From positions 105,971-169,970 of the forward strand of contig CAMLJN010000008.1 in assembly GCA_946480445.1 (NCBI GenBank): DNA of 64,000 nt. The letters are read 5' to 3'. The notes beneath the pieces were generated by a model. It searched no databases and had not been told where the DNA came from. It saw nothing but the letters and a program-made list of their open reading frames with translations. The first letter of the stretch is position 1; each line of letters opens with the position of its first letter. The stretch is from an uncultured Buttiauxella sp. (lineage in GTDB: Bacteria > Pseudomonadota > Gammaproteobacteria > Enterobacterales > Enterobacteriaceae). Positions 41,545 to 51,838 of the stretch are shown piece by piece. The translations under genes were made by a program, and so were the position numbers.

Positions 41545-42929
41545 GGGGTAAACATCTCCATAAAGCCCGTTTCCTCTTCCAGACAGCGCAGGTCAAGCCA
41601 CAGACGCCCTTCACTGATGCGGCCGACTACGGGTTTGGGCAGTCTGCGTAAGTCTTCCGTCAGGCTGGCAAGCGTGGCGCCGCGGCCGTCTTTTGGGGTG
41701 AAGGTGAGCGCCGCGCTGGGTAATCTGTCGACGGGTAAAGAGCCGCTGCCAATCTGGGATAAACATGCCTGCACGCGGACTTCAAAGCGTTCGCCAAAGC
41801 GCCTTTGCATGGCGGGCAGCAGGCGCTGGGCCAGCTGGTCAATTTCCGCCGTTTTGCGGGTCAACAGACGCAGCGTCGGCAGTCGTTCAACCAGCGTTTC
41901 GGGATGTTGATACAGGCGCAGCGTGGCTTCCAGCGCCGCCAGCGTCATTTTATCCGCCCGCAGAGCGCGTTTTAGCGGGTGGCTTTGCAGGCGGGCGATG
42001 AGCTCTTTTTTGCCGACGATAATGCCCGCCTGCGGCCCGCCAAGCAGCTTATCCCCGGAGAAGCTCACCAGGCTTACGCCTGCGTCAATCAGCTGTCGGG
42101 GCATCGGCTCAGGCGGCAGCCCCCACTGGCTGAGGTCGACCAGCGAACCGCTGCCCAGGTCGCTCACCACGGGAATAGCCAGCTCCTGGCCCAGCCCGGC
42201 CAGCTCGGATTCCGACACCGCTTTGGTAAAGCCTGCTATCTGATAATTACTGGTGTGAACTTTCATCAGCAGCGCGGTGTTTTCCCCGGCGGCCTGGCGA
42301 TAGTCTTTTAAATGCGTGCGGTTAGTGGTGCCAACTTCGACAAGCGTACAGCCTGCCTGACGCATAACATCCGGGATACGGAACGCGCCGCCAATTTCCA
42401 CCAGCTCGCCACGGGAGACAACGACTTCGCCGCCGTAGGCACAGGCTGCGAGCATCAGCAGTACCGCTGCCGCGTTGTTATTGACGATACAGGCGTCTTC
42501 TGCACCGGTCAGCTCACACAATAAATCTGCCAGCGCTCGATCCCGGTGCCCGCGTGCCGCACCGTCCAGGTCGTATTCCAGCGTGACGGGGGAGCGCATT
42601 ACCTGGGAGACAGCCTCAATGGCGACTTCGGCCTGCAATGCGCGGCCCAGGTTGGTATGTAAGACGGTGCCGGTCAGGTTGTAGACTGGCAGCAGCGCGC
42701 TGCGCTTTTCTGCATCGAGAATTTGCTTCGCTTGCCTTGCCCAGTCATCGTTCCACGGCGGCAGCGTTTCCTGCGTGCGGATATGCTCACGTGCACCGTC
42801 CAGCATGTCCCGCAGCGTGTTCACCACGCGGGTATGGCCGAACTCGTTCAACAAGGCGCTGAAGGAGGCGTCACGCAGCAGGCGGTCTGTCGCCGGAAGC
42901 TGGCTATACAAATTACGAGGGGAGGTCAT
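41541..42929 (-). CDS. selA: L-seryl-tRNA(Sec) selenium transferase
   Basis: PLP enzyme that turns Ser-tRNA(Sec) into Sec-tRNA(Sec). 462 residues (463 in E. coli) with the PLP lysine in [16 protein letters not shown] and the opening [14 protein letters not shown]. Upstream of selB in one operon. Confidence 0.97.
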   Translation of the reverse strand: MTSPRNLYSQLPATDRLLRDASFSALLNEFGHTRVVNTLRDMLDGAREHIRTQETLPPWNDDWARQAKQILDAEKRSALLPVYNLTGTVLHTNLGRALQAEVAIEAVSQVMRSPVTLEYDLDGAARGHRDRALADLLCELTGAEDACIVNNNAAAVLLMLAACAYGGEVVVSRGELVEIGGAFRIPDVMRQAGCTLVEVGTTNRTHLKDYRQAAGENTALLMKVHTSNYQIAGFTKAVSESELAGLGQELAIPVVSDLGSGSLVDLSQWGLPPEPMPRQLIDAGVSLVSFSGDKLLGGPQAGIIVGKKELIARLQSHPLKRALRADKMTLAALEATLRLYQHPETLVERLPTLRLLTRKTAEIDQLAQRLLPAMQRRFGERFEVRVQACLSQIGSGSLPVDRLPSAALTFTPKDGRGATLASLTEDLRRLPKPVVGRISEGRLWLDLRCLEEETGFMEMFTP

Positions 42930-42997
42930 GGCAAGCCGTTAGTTGATGAGTTTTACGCCATTTTACAGGGGGAGTCTCCCCCTGTCATGGAGGGAGA

Positions 42998-43605
42998 TCA
43001 TGCCGTTGGCGGTTCGGTGCGGGCAAAACTTTCGCGCTGGAAGAGCTGTTCGACCAGTTTCACGAGGTGCGGGCGATCCACGCACCAGCCGGGCGAAACG
43101 CGGCGGAAGTTGAGATAGCCCACGGCGCAGGCGGTGGCAATGCTGGCAACGGAGAGCTGTTCGGCAGAAAGTGTTTTGTCGGCGGCCAGCTTTTCGAGCC
43201 TGTCCAGCCCACGGTTGATCTTTTCCCGCTGACGCAACAGTTCCTGAGCAGATTGCTGGGCGGCAGGACGCAATTGCTCGCGAACGGAAACCAGGGCTGC
43301 GTCCATCACCCCATCGGCAAGGGCTTCAATCTGACGCAGAGTCAGCGCTGCTTTCGGCTCGCGCGGAATAAGCGCAGGGGCTATGTCCGCAGTTCCAGGT
43401 ATTCCGCAATGACCGGGGAATCGAACCAGTATTCGCCGTCATCGGTCACTAAAGCCGGGACTTTACCCAGCGGGTTGTACTGCGGCGTGTGGCTCTCCGC
43501 AACCCAGGGGTTATCGTTCACAAACTCAAAAGTGATGCCTTTCTCCAGCAGGATAACCGAGATTTTGCGCACATACGGGCTGGTGTAATTACCTATCAGT
43601 TTCAT
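42998..43605 (-). pseudogene. yibF: YibF glutathione S-transferase-like, one-base frameshift
   Basis: The first part ([20 protein letters not shown] ... [13 protein letters not shown]) reads from 43605, then meets a stop at 43381-43383. Adding one A in codon Asn after Leu-Arg restores [31 protein letters not shown] and the normal 202-residue protein ending [12 protein letters not shown]. The span is 608 bases, one less than expected. So this is either a real one-base deletion near 43386 or a sequencing slip. The N-terminal thioredoxin-like domain alone should not work. Confidence 0.92.
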
Positions 43606-43813
43606 CACATCGTCCTTTTTCGCCAACAAACGCTAATTATGGCCCAGGATGGATAAAAAGTTAGCGCCAGACAATGCTGATCTTACCTAGAAAGCGGGCC
43701 TCACAACCCGCAATGTGGGCGCCGCTTCGCTGTAATTAACTTTCATGCCTCTTTCTAAGCCCGGGCTAACTTTTAGCCGGGACATGCGGGGATAATTCTG
43801 CTGGAAAATATTT

Positions 43814-43990
43814 TGTGATGTTAATCACAAATAAATAACAAAGACTCAAAGTGAAAGTGTGATTCATATCACAAATAAGTCCGTTAAGGGGTTAAAAAAT
43901 TATCACTGTATTATTTTTACACGGATGTTTTGTGATGAAGATCACTCAGCAGGCCCCCTTGCCACCCGGTAATTGGTGATCTAAATCACA
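43814..43990 (+). promoter_or_regulatory. mtl promoter region with four CRP sites
   Basis: Four TGTGA-N6-TCACA-type palindromes: 43814-43829 (perfect), 43858-43873 (perfect), 43931-43946 (TGTGA/TCACT) and 43975-43990 (GGTGA/TCACA). E. coli mtlA also has several CRP sites. The 500-base gap between yibF and mtlA otherwise holds no gene. Confidence 0.85.
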
Positions 43991-44131
43991 CTAAAGGGTG
44001 CCTGCTGGACAGCTAAACGATTCAGTGCCAGATTCGCCTCACTTAGAGCATCAGGCCGGCGACCTCGCCGCTACGTTAACAATAAACCTCGGGCTGCTTG
44101 CCGGCACGTAAACACAATAAGAGGTGTGCGT

Positions 44132-45982
44132 ATGTCATCCGATATCAAGATCAAAGTGCAAAGCTTTGGTCGTTTCCTCAGCAATATGGTTATGCCCAAT
44201 ATCGGCGCCTTTATCGCCTGGGGCATTATCACAGCGTTATTTATTCCCACCGGATGGTTGCCAAACGAGACGCTGGCAAAACTGGTAGGCCCAATGATCA
44301 CCTATCTGCTGCCGCTGCTTATCGGTTATACCGGTGGGCGCTTAATCGGCGGCGATCGTGGTGGCGTCGTGGGGGCGATCACCACCATGGGTGTGATCGT
44401 CGGTGCTGATATGCCGATGTTCCTCGGCGCGATGATTGCCGGTCCTCTGGGCGGCTGGGCGATTAAACACTTTGATGCGTGGGTAGACGGCAAGATTAAA
44501 TCCGGCTTTGAAATGCTGGTGAATAACTTCTCCGCGGGCATCATCGGGATGATTCTGGCAATTCTGGCGTTCCTGGGTATCGGCCCGGCGGTAGAAGTGC
44601 TGTCCAAAGTGCTGGCGGCGGGCGTTAACTTCATGGTTGTCCATGACATGCTGCCGCTGGCTTCTATCTTCGTTGAACCGGCGAAAATCCTGTTCCTCAA
44701 TAACGCGATTAACCACGGTATCTTCTCCCCGCTGGGTATTCAGCAGTCCCACGAGCTGGGCAAATCAATCTTCTTCCTGATTGAAGCCAACCCGGGTCCG
44801 GGGATGGGCGTGCTGATGGCGTACATGTTCTTCGGCCGCGGTAACGCGAAGCAGTCTGCGGGCGGCGCGGCTATCATCCACTTCCTGGGCGGTATGACCG
44901 GCGTGTTTACCCTGACTATGCTCAACGGTGGTCTGGTGTCTCCGGCTTCCCCGGGTTCCATCCTGGCGGTGCTGGCGATGACGCCAAAAGGCGCTTACTT
45001 CGCGAACATCGCCGCTATCGTTGCGGCAACGGCGGTTTCCTTTGTGGTCTCGGCCATCCTGCTGAAAACCAGCAAAGTGAAAGAAGAAGACGATATCGAA
45101 GCTGCGGCTCGCCGTATGCAAGAGATGAAAGCGGAAGCTAAAGGTGGTGTTGCACCGCTGGCGGTGGGTGCGGGCCTGTCTAACGACCTGAGCCACGTGC
45201 GTAAAATCATCGTCGCCTGCGACGCCGGTATGGGGTCAAGCGCGATGGGAGCAGGCGTACTGCGTAAGAAAGTGAGCGACGCGGGCCTGAAAAATATCTC
45301 CGTGACCAACTGCGCGATCAACAGTCTGCCGGACGACGTTGACCTGGTGATTACGCACCGTGACCTGACCGAGCGAGCGATGCGCCAGGTGCCACAGGCG
45401 CAGCATATCTCCCTGACTAATTTCCTCGACAGCAGCCTGTACGCCAACCTGACCGAGCGTCTGGTGGCCTCCCAGAACCTCAGTGAGAAAGAGGTGAAGG
45501 TGATGAGCAGCCTGGAAGACAGCTTTGTGGCGAGTGAAGAAGGTTTGTTCCGCCTTGGCGCGGGCAACGTGTTCCTTGGTCTGACGGCAAACAGCAAAGA
45601 AGAAGCGATTCGCTTTGCCGGTGAGCAACTGGTCAACGGCGGCTACGTCCAGCCCGAATATGTCGACGCGATGTTTGAACGTGAAAAACTGACCCCAACC
45701 TATCTGGGCGAAGGTATTGCGGTTCCGCACGGTACCGTTGAAGCGAAAGATCGCGTGCTGAAAACCGGCGTTGTCTTCTGCCAGTATCCGGCGGGCGTTC
45801 ACTTCGGTGAAGAAGCAGATGATATTGCTCGCCTGGTTATCGGTATTGCCGCACGCAACAATGAGCACATCCAGGTGATCACCAGCCTGACCAACGCGCT
45901 GGACGATGAGTCTGTGATAGAGCGCCTGGCGCACACCACCAGCGTTCAGGAAGTGCTCGACCTGCTGGCCGGTAAGAAATAA
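44132..45982 (+). CDS. mtlA: Mannitol PTS permease MtlA (IICBA) with in-frame deletion in the IIC domain
   Basis: Mannitol-specific phosphotransferase permease: membrane IIC domain (about 1-320), IIB with phospho-Cys in VACDAGMGSSAMGAG, IIA with phospho-His in GIAVPHGTVEA. 616 residues against 637 in E. coli. From recall of the E. coli protein, HFLGG should be followed by IHEIYFPYVLMNPRL ... ILGGMTGVF; here HFLGG runs straight into MTGVFTL (codons at about 44882-44900). About 23 residues, including the GIHE motif with the Glu essential for mannitol binding, are absent, while both flanks and frame are intact. Binding or transport is probably lost. MSSDIKIKVQSF is preferred over the ATG six bases earlier. 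Confidence 0.95.
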   Translation: MSSDIKIKVQSFGRFLSNMVMPNIGAFIAWGIITALFIPTGWLPNETLAKLVGPMITYLLPLLIGYTGGRLIGGDRGGVVGAITTMGVIVGADMPMFLGAMIAGPLGGWAIKHFDAWVDGKIKSGFEMLVNNFSAGIIGMILAILAFLGIGPAVEVLSKVLAAGVNFMVVHDMLPLASIFVEPAKILFLNNAINHGIFSPLGIQQSHELGKSIFFLIEANPGPGMGVLMAYMFFGRGNAKQSAGGAAIIHFLGGMTGVFTLTMLNGGLVSPASPGSILAVLAMTPKGAYFANIAAIVAATAVSFVVSAILLKTSKVKEEDDIEAAARRMQEMKAEAKGGVAPLAVGAGLSNDLSHVRKIIVACDAGMGSSAMGAGVLRKKVSDAGLKNISVTNCAINSLPDDVDLVITHRDLTERAMRQVPQAQHISLTNFLDSSLYANLTERLVASQNLSEKEVKVMSSLEDSFVASEEGLFRLGAGNVFLGLTANSKEEAIRFAGEQLVNGGYVQPEYVDAMFEREKLTPTYLGEGIAVPHGTVEAKDRVLKTGVVFCQYPAGVHFGEEADDIARLVIGIAARNNEHIQVITSLTNALDDESVIERLAHTTSVQEVLDLLAGKK

Positions 45983-45984
45983 AA

Positions 45985-46070
45985 CCTGTCCCTCTCCCTC
46001 CGGGAGAGGGTTAGGGTGAGCAGGGTCCAGATTATCAGACCCCTCACCCCAGCCCTCTCGGGTGATGCAA
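45985..46070. repeat. Paired REP-like repeats between mtlA and mtlD
   Basis: CCCTCTCCCTCCGGGAGAGGG followed by GTTAGGGTGAGC, then an inverted CCCCTCACCCCAGCCCTCTC. The two copies face each other and could fold into a large stem that separates mtlA from mtlD mRNA levels. Confidence 0.7.
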
Positions 46071-46089
46071 ATTTAAGAAGGTGAACGAC

Positions 46090-47238
46090 ATGAAAGCATT
46101 ACATTTTGGCGCAGGTAACATTGGTCGCGGCTTTATCGGCAAACTGCTGGCGGATGCGGGCATCCAGCTGACGTTTGCCGACGTAAACCAGGTCGTGCTG
46201 GACGCATTAAATGCGCGTCACAGCTACCAGGTTCATGTGGTCGGCGAGCAAGAGCAGGTCGATACCGTCTCCAATGTGAATGCCGTCAGCAGTATCGGCG
46301 ATGAGGTGATTAGCCTGATTGCCGACGTTGACCTGGTGACCACCGCTGTAGGACCGGTAGTGCTTGAGCGTATCGCGCCTTCCGTCGCTAAGGGTCTGAC
46401 CTTGCGTCGCACCAGCGGTAATACTCAGCCGCTGAATATTATCGCCTGCGAAAACATGGTTCGTGGGACTTCTCAGCTTAAAGCTCACGTCATGAAGGCG
46501 CTCTCTGCGGACGATCGGAGCTGGGTTGAACAGCATGTTGGCTTCGTGGACTCCGCTGTAGATCGTATTGTGCCGCCGTCAGAATCAGCCACCAACGACC
46601 CGTTAGAAGTGACCGTGGAGACTTTCAGCGAGTGGATTGTCGATAAAACCCAGTTTAAAGGTGAGCTGCCAGACATTCCTGGCATGGAACTTACTGATAA
46701 TCTGATGGCGTTTGTCGAACGTAAACTCTTCACGCTGAATACCGGGCATGCTATAACCGCGTACCTCGGCCAGCTGGCCGGTCACCAGACTATTCGCGAT
46801 GCGATTCTGGATGAAAAAGTTCGCGCCGTAGTGAAAGGGGCGATGGACGAAAGCGGGGCGGTATTAATCAAGCGCTACGGTTTTGATGCCGACAAGCACG
46901 CCGCCTACATCCAGAAGATCCTGGGGCGTTTCGAAAACCCGTATCTGAAAGACGATGTGGAGCGAGTGGGCCGTCAGCCGCTGCGCAAGCTCAGCGCGGG
47001 TGACCGTCTGATTAAGCCGCTGCTTGGCACGCTGGAATACGGTTTGCCGCACGCGAATCTGGTGGAAGGGATTGCGGCCGCCATGCACTACCGCAGCGAG
47101 CAGGACCCGCAGGCTCAGGAGCTGGTGGCGCTGCTTGAAGAGAAAGGGCCACAGGCCGCGCTGGCGCAGGTTTCTGGTCTTGAGGCGAACAGCGACGTTG
47201 TGGCTCAGGCGGTGCAAGCCTATAACGCCAGGGCGTAA
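46090..47238 (+). CDS. mtlD: Mannitol-1-phosphate 5-dehydrogenase
   Basis: NAD-dependent oxidation of mannitol 1-phosphate to fructose 6-phosphate. 382 residues, N-terminal [17 protein letters not shown]ossmann motif; the catalytic Lys is expected in the conserved [10 protein letters not shown] segment. An ATG nine bases earlier is possible. No damage is visible, unlike mtlA. Confidence 0.97.
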   Translation: MKALHFGAGNIGRGFIGKLLADAGIQLTFADVNQVVLDALNARHSYQVHVVGEQEQVDTVSNVNAVSSIGDEVISLIADVDLVTTAVGPVVLERIAPSVAKGLTLRRTSGNTQPLNIIACENMVRGTSQLKAHVMKALSADDRSWVEQHVGFVDSAVDRIVPPSESATNDPLEVTVETFSEWIVDKTQFKGELPDIPGMELTDNLMAFVERKLFTLNTGHAITAYLGQLAGHQTIRDAILDEKVRAVVKGAMDESGAVLIKRYGFDADKHAAYIQKILGRFENPYLKDDVERVGRQPLRKLSAGDRLIKPLLGTLEYGLPHANLVEGIAAAMHYRSEQDPQAQELVALLEEKGPQAALAQVSGLEANSDVVAQAVQAYNARA

Positions 47239-47285
47239 GGGATAACGGGTGCGGTGGATGCTGCACCCAATACTAAATTTTAGTG

Positions 47286-47825
47286 ATGCAGGCGAAGATG
47301 GAAGAACCACAGGCCTTTGAAAACCGAGTGCTTGAGCGTCTGAATGCCGGCAAAACCGTCAGAAGCCTGCTAATTGCCGCCGTCGAGCTGCTCACCGAAG
47401 CGGTGAATATTCTGGTGCTGCAGGTATTCCGCAAGGACGATTACGCGGTGAAATATGCCGTTGAGCCGTTGCTCGACGGCGATGGCCCGCTGGGCGACCT
47501 CTCCGTGCGTATGAAACTTATCTACGGGCTTGGGGTGCTAAACCGCGCCGAGTACGAAGACTGCGAGCTGCTGATGGCGCTGCGTGAAGAGCTTAACCAC
47601 GACGGCAGCGAGTACAACTTTACCGACGACGAAATTCTCGGCCCCTTTGGGGAACTGCACTGTGTGGCCGCTTTTCCGCCCTCGCCGACCCTGGTCGACG
47701 GTGGCGACCCTGAGCTACAGGCTATGCAGCGCCAGCGCTACCAGCAAATTGTTCGCTCAACTATGGTGCTTTCCCTGACCGAGCTGATCTCAAAGATCAG
47801 CTTAAAAAAAGCCTTCCAGAAGTAA
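47286..47825 (+). CDS. mtlR: Mannitol operon repressor
   Basis: All-helical repressor of mtlADR. About 179 residues (195 in E. coli, which has a longer N-terminus); the core QAFENRVLERLNAGKTVRS, FRKDDYAVKYAVEPLLDGDGPLGDLS and the C-terminal STMVLSLTELISKISLKKAF are conserved. 48 bases after mtlD. Confidence 0.95.
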   Translation: MQAKMEEPQAFENRVLERLNAGKTVRSLLIAAVELLTEAVNILVLQVFRKDDYAVKYAVEPLLDGDGPLGDLSVRMKLIYGLGVLNRAEYEDCELLMALREELNHDGSEYNFTDDEILGPFGELHCVAAFPPSPTLVDGGDPELQAMQRQRYQQIVRSTMVLSLTELISKISLKKAFQK

Positions 47826-47906
47826 TTCCGGCCGCAGTCCATTTTCGCCCTCTTAGCGTGAATGGTGTATCCTTGCCGCAAAGTAATTTATTCACGGTTA
47901 AGTAAA

Positions 47907-48269
47907 ATGAAAGAAATCGAAAAAGCAGAAATTAAACGCCTGAGCGATCGTCTGGACGCCATTCGCCACGAAATGCCCGAGCTGCACCTGATCAACGAAG
48001 CGGAAAAATACGCCGAGCTGGAAAAAGAGAAGGCGAAGCTTGAGATTGAAATCGTTCGCCTGCAGGCGGTACGCAACCAGAAGCTAAGCAAAGAAGCGCA
48101 GAAGCTGATGGCCCTGCCGTACAAACGCCCGATTACCAAAAAAGAGCAGGCGGATATGGGCAAGCTGAAAAAAGCCGTACGCGGCCTGGTTATCGTGCAT
48201 CCAATGACGGCGTTAGGCCGTGAAATGGATCTTGAAGAGATGACAGGTTTTTCTAAGACTGAGTTTTAA
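47907..48269 (+). CDS. yibL: YibL family ribosome-associated protein
   Basis: 120 residues, the E. coli length. Mostly charged coiled helix: [20 protein letters not shown], then [21 protein letters not shown], and a basic C-terminal half. E. coli YibL has been reported with ribosomes; its function is not established. Follows mtlR by 81 bases as in E. coli and ends at a strong terminator. Confidence 0.92.
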   Translation: MKEIEKAEIKRLSDRLDAIRHEMPELHLINEAEKYAELEKEKAKLEIEIVRLQAVRNQKLSKEAQKLMALPYKRPITKKEQADMGKLKKAVRGLVIVHPMTALGREMDLEEMTGFSKTEF

Positions 48270-48288
48270 TTTTTTTCTGTGTTCTGCA

Positions 48289-48326
48289 AAAGGGATGATG
48301 TCTTTTGACATCATCCCTTTATTTTT
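48289..48326 (+). terminator. Strong rho-independent terminator of yibL
   Basis: A perfect 14-base-pair stem, AAAGGGATGATGTC/GACATCATCCCTTT, with a TTTT loop and a following ATTTTT. Confidence 0.93.
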
Positions 48327-48493
48327 ACTGGTTTTATGATCTTTAATTCAAACTTGCGAAGCTTCCCCGGCTTTGCGCCACCCGGTGTTCGCGGTACTTT
48401 CTTTGCAGTGACTGATAAGCTCATTCGCCTGCATCGCTAAAGGCTATGAAAGCCGTGGGGCGGATAAGCGTGAACGCCATCCGCCGCAACAGG

Positions 48494-49468
48494 TTACTTC
48501 AGTACCTGCGGATTCACGCAGTTCTCCTGCACCTCACCTTTCAGGGCGGCAATCAGGTTATCCACCGCGCAGGCGGCCATGTTGTAGCGCGTTTCATGCG
48601 TTGCGGAGCCGATATGCGGCAGCGCCACGACGTTTGGCATCTTAAGCAGCGGTGAATCTGTCGGCAGGGGCTCCTGTTCGAACACGTCCAGCCCGGCGGC
48701 GTGGATCTTGCCATCTTGCAGCGCCTGAATCAGGGCTTTTTCATCCACAACCGGGCCGCGCCCGGCGTTGATCAGAATGGCCGACGGCTTCATTCTGGCC
48801 AGCTGTTCAGCGCCGATCAGGTGGTGCGTCTCCTCGGTTAGCGGCAGGGAAATACAGACGAAATCAGCGTTCGCCAGCAGAGTGTCGAGATCGCAATAGC
48901 GTGCGTCAAAGCGTTCTTCCGCTTCTTTGTGGTGACGGCGTGCGTTATACAAAATCGGCATGCTGAAACCGAAGTGCGCACGCTGCGCCAGCGCAAGACC
49001 GATGCGTCCCATGCCCAGGATACCCAGCGTTTTGTGGTGCACGTCGATACCAAACCAGTCCGGCCCGATGCTGCCCTGCCATTCACCTGCTTTAACGCGT
49101 TCTGCCACTTCTGTCGCGCGGCGGGCCGTGGCCAGCACTAAGGTCATCATGGTGTCGGCAACGGTTTCGGTCAGCACCGTGGGGGTGTGCATCAGTGCAA
49201 TCTGACGTTCGGTCAGGGCGTCGATGTCAAAATTGTCATAGCCGACGGAGACGGTGGAGGCCGCACGCAGCTTTGGTACGCTTGCCAGAAACGCTTTATC
49301 GACTTTCTCGCTGGAGCCCAGAATGCCTTCCGCTTTTGCAAAAGCGTCCGCGTGAAGCTTGACGGTTTGCGGACTTAAATCATTGACCCGGGTGACGTTA
49401 AAATGACTTTCGAGGCGGGTAAGCAGGTCATCAGGGAGCTTTTTGTAGAGGATGACGGACGGCTTCAT
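48494..49468 (-). CDS. ghrB: 2-ketogluconate reductase / glyoxylate-hydroxypyruvate reductase B (KguD-like)
   Basis: D-isomer-specific 2-hydroxyacid dehydrogenase of 324 residues, the GhrB length. Rossmann motif [17 protein letters not shown]; catalytic Arg, Glu and His in [18 protein letters not shown] and [12 protein letters not shown]. GhrB reduces 2-ketogluconate, glyoxylate and hydroxypyruvate. As the last gene of the kgu operon it occupies the place of kguD, which reduces 2-keto-6-phosphogluconate to 6-phosphogluconate in Pseudomonas. Confidence 0.93.
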   Translation of the reverse strand: MKPSVILYKKLPDDLLTRLESHFNVTRVNDLSPQTVKLHADAFAKAEGILGSSEKVDKAFLASVPKLRAASTVSVGYDNFDIDALTERQIALMHTPTVLTETVADTMMTLVLATARRATEVAERVKAGEWQGSIGPDWFGIDVHHKTLGILGMGRIGLALAQRAHFGFSMPILYNARRHHKEAEERFDARYCDLDTLLANADFVCISLPLTEETHHLIGAEQLARMKPSAILINAGRGPVVDEKALIQALQDGKIHAAGLDVFEQEPLPTDSPLLKMPNVVALPHIGSATHETRYNMAACAVDNLIAALKGEVQENCVNPQVLK

Positions 49469-49529
49469 GGCGTTCTCCGTAATTGAGTAAAATACAGACC
49501 GGGCGGCGTCTGTCCCGCCCGGTAGGGCG

Positions 49530-50813
49530 CTAGGCGTGGCGGGCGCCGACCGGTAGCTGTTGGTTCGTTGCCGGTTTGACGATAAGAGTTAGCCACACGG
49601 AGGCGAGCAGTGCCACCCCCATAAAAATGTAGGAAGCAGACGGGCTGCCGGTTGCGCCGTTCAGGTAGCCGACAAACCAGGAGCCGACAAACGACCCCAG
49701 CGCGCCCATGCTGTTAATCAGTGCCATTGCCCCGCCCGCCACGTTTTTAGGCAGCATTTCCGGGATGATGGCAAAGAATGGGCCGTAAGGCGCGTACATT
49801 GCCGCTCCGGCAATCACCAGCAGGGTATAAGAAACCCAGAAGTGGTTAGCGCCCACCAGCCAGGAGCCGAGGAACGCCAGCGCGCCAATCAGCAGCAGCG
49901 GCCAGACGAACAGCTTACGGTTCTGCATTTTGTCCGACGCCCAGGATACGGCAATCATCGCTACCGTGGCGGCCAGATAAGGGACGGAAGAGAGCCAGCC
50001 CACTTCCACCATGCCCATGCCCGCGGTGCCTGCGCCACGGATAATTGACGGCAGCCACAGCACGAAGCCGTAAACGCCGATGCTCCAGCAAAAGTATTGC
50101 ATACACAGCAGCACCACGTTGCGGGAGCGGAACGCTTCGCCGTAGTTACGGACGGCTTTGATGCCCTCCTGCTCTTTTTGCAGCTGGGCCTGCAAAGCCG
50201 CTTTCTCATCCTCGGACAGCCAGCCAACCTGCGCAGGTTTATCTTTTACCAGCACCCACCAGGCAAAGGCCCAGATCACCGCGGGAATGCCCTCGAAGAT
50301 AAACATTTCGCGCCAGCCGAAGGCCTGAATCAGGTAGCCGGAGACGACCGACATCCACAGTACGGTGACCGGGTTGCCGAGGATCAGGAAGGTGTTGGCC
50401 CGCGAGCGCTCAGATTTGGTAAACCAGTTGCTGATGTAGATAAGCATCGCTGGCATCACGGCGGCTTCCACCACGCCCAGCACAAAACGAATGGCCGCCA
50501 GCGCCGGAATATTACTGACCATCCCCGTCAGCGAGGCGCAGCCGCCCCACAAAATCAGGCACACGAAGATCAGTTTGCGTACGCTGCGGCGTTCAGCGTA
50601 CATCGCACCGGGGATCTGGAAGAAGAAATAGCCGAGGAAGAACAGCGCCCCCAGCAGGGAAGAGATCCCTTTAGTGATGCCGAGGTCATCGTTAATCCCC
50701 GCGGCGGATGCGAAGCTGAAATTGGCACGATCGAGGTAGGCCAGGCTGTACGTGATAAACACGATCGGCATGATATACCACCAACGTTTTGGAGCGATTG
50801 TCCTGGTTTTCAT
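49530..50813 (-). CDS. kguT: MFS 2-ketogluconate transporter (KguT-like)
   Basis: About 427 residues with 12 membrane helices, start [35 protein letters not shown], the anion:cation symporter signature of the major facilitator superfamily. A 25-residue upstream extension is possible but uncharged and unlike the family. Between kguK and kguD in the operon. Substrate is inferred from the neighbours. Confidence 0.87.
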   Translation of the reverse strand: MKTRTIAPKRWWYIMPIVFITYSLAYLDRANFSFASAAGINDDLGITKGISSLLGALFFLGYFFFQIPGAMYAERRSVRKLIFVCLILWGGCASLTGMVSNIPALAAIRFVLGVVEAAVMPAMLIYISNWFTKSERSRANTFLILGNPVTVLWMSVVSGYLIQAFGWREMFIFEGIPAVIWAFAWWVLVKDKPAQVGWLSEDEKAALQAQLQKEQEGIKAVRNYGEAFRSRNVVLLCMQYFCWSIGVYGFVLWLPSIIRGAGTAGMGMVEVGWLSSVPYLAATVAMIAVSWASDKMQNRKLFVWPLLLIGALAFLGSWLVGANHFWVSYTLLVIAGAAMYAPYGPFFAIIPEMLPKNVAGGAMALINSMGALGSFVGSWFVGYLNGATGSPSASYIFMGVALLASVWLTLIVKPATNQQLPVGARHA

Positions 50814-50896
50814 AAGGCTTGCCTCTGTGTTGAGGAGGGCGCATCGTGCCGGATGTAGGGTACAGCCGATGCTACCGCTGACTTTCATTAAAATGT

Positions 50897-51835
50897 TTAT
50901 TCGCCCAGTGCGCTTCGGGTCGGTAGCCCTTCGCTGTCACCGATCACTTGTATCGCCAGCGAGCCGATTTTGTTGCCGCGGCTCACGGCATGGTGCAAAG
51001 ATTTTCCTTCGAGCAGGGCGCTGATTACTCCGACGGCAAAGCCATCCCCTGCGCCTACGGTGTCGACAACGTTGTCCACTTTTACGGCGGCCACAGCACC
51101 TTTCTCTCCGGCTGCGGTTTTAAACCACGCGCCGTCGGCTCCGGTTTTCAGCACCACGGTTTTCACGCCTTTATCGAGATAGAAATCGGCAATCGCCTCC
51201 GGTGTTTTTTGCCCCGTAAGAATGACGCCTTCTTTCACGCCCGGCAGCACCCAGTCGGCCTGGAAAGCCAGTTTGTTGAGCTGCTTAACCATTTCGGCTT
51301 CGCTTTGCCACAGCACTGGACGCAGGTTCGGGTCAAAAGAGATCGTTTTCCCTTGCGCCTTCATGGCCTGCCCCGTATGGCTTAACAGTTCAAGAGACGT
51401 CTCCGAGAGCGCTGCCGCCACACCGCTTAAATGCAGGTGGCGCGCGCTGAAGAAGTACGCTTCGTTAAAGTCCTCTACGCTCAGATGGCTGGCCGCGGAG
51501 CCTTTGCGGAAATACTCCACAATGGGATCGGTTCCATCTTCAACTTTTGATTTCAGCTGAAAGCCCGTAGCGTAGCGCTTATCGGTGGTGACGCCGCGGC
51601 TGTCGATCTGCTCTTTTGCGAGCTGTTGCAGCACGTAGCGTCCAAAGGAATCGTTACCCACGCGGCTGACCCAGCCGACCTTCAGGCCAAGGCGTGCCAG
51701 GCCGGTGGCAACGTTCAGCTCCGCTCCGGCCACGCGCTTGATAAATTTTTCTGCGGCGGCTAAATCGCCGGTTTCGGTGGCGACAAACATCGCCATCGCT
51801 TCGCCGATGGTGATGACATCAAGTTCGTTGAGCAT
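50897..51835 (-). CDS. kguK: 2-ketogluconate kinase (PfkB family, KguK-like)
   Basis: 312-residue ribokinase/PfkB-fold kinase: N-terminal GEAMAMFVATETGDL, sugar loop GAELNVATGLARLG, and catalytic VDTVGAGDGFAVGV with the Asp base and anion hole. Closely related to KDG kinase (KdgK), which is the main alternative. Starts three bases after the kguE stop. Confidence 0.87.
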   Translation of the reverse strand: MLNELDVITIGEAMAMFVATETGDLAAAEKFIKRVAGAELNVATGLARLGLKVGWVSRVGNDSFGRYVLQQLAKEQIDSRGVTTDKRYATGFQLKSKVEDGTDPIVEYFRKGSAASHLSVEDFNEAYFFSARHLHLSGVAAALSETSLELLSHTGQAMKAQGKTISFDPNLRPVLWQSEAEMVKQLNKLAFQADWVLPGVKEGVILTGQKTPEAIADFYLDKGVKTVVLKTGADGAWFKTAAGEKGAVAAVKVDNVVDTVGAGDGFAVGVISALLEGKSLHHAVSRGNKIGSLAIQVIGDSEGLPTRSALGE

Positions 51836-51838
51836 CGC

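Noticed and set aside
42998..43605. Two separate small genes instead of one yibF
   Set aside because: The two pieces match consecutive parts of YibF and join perfectly when one base is added.
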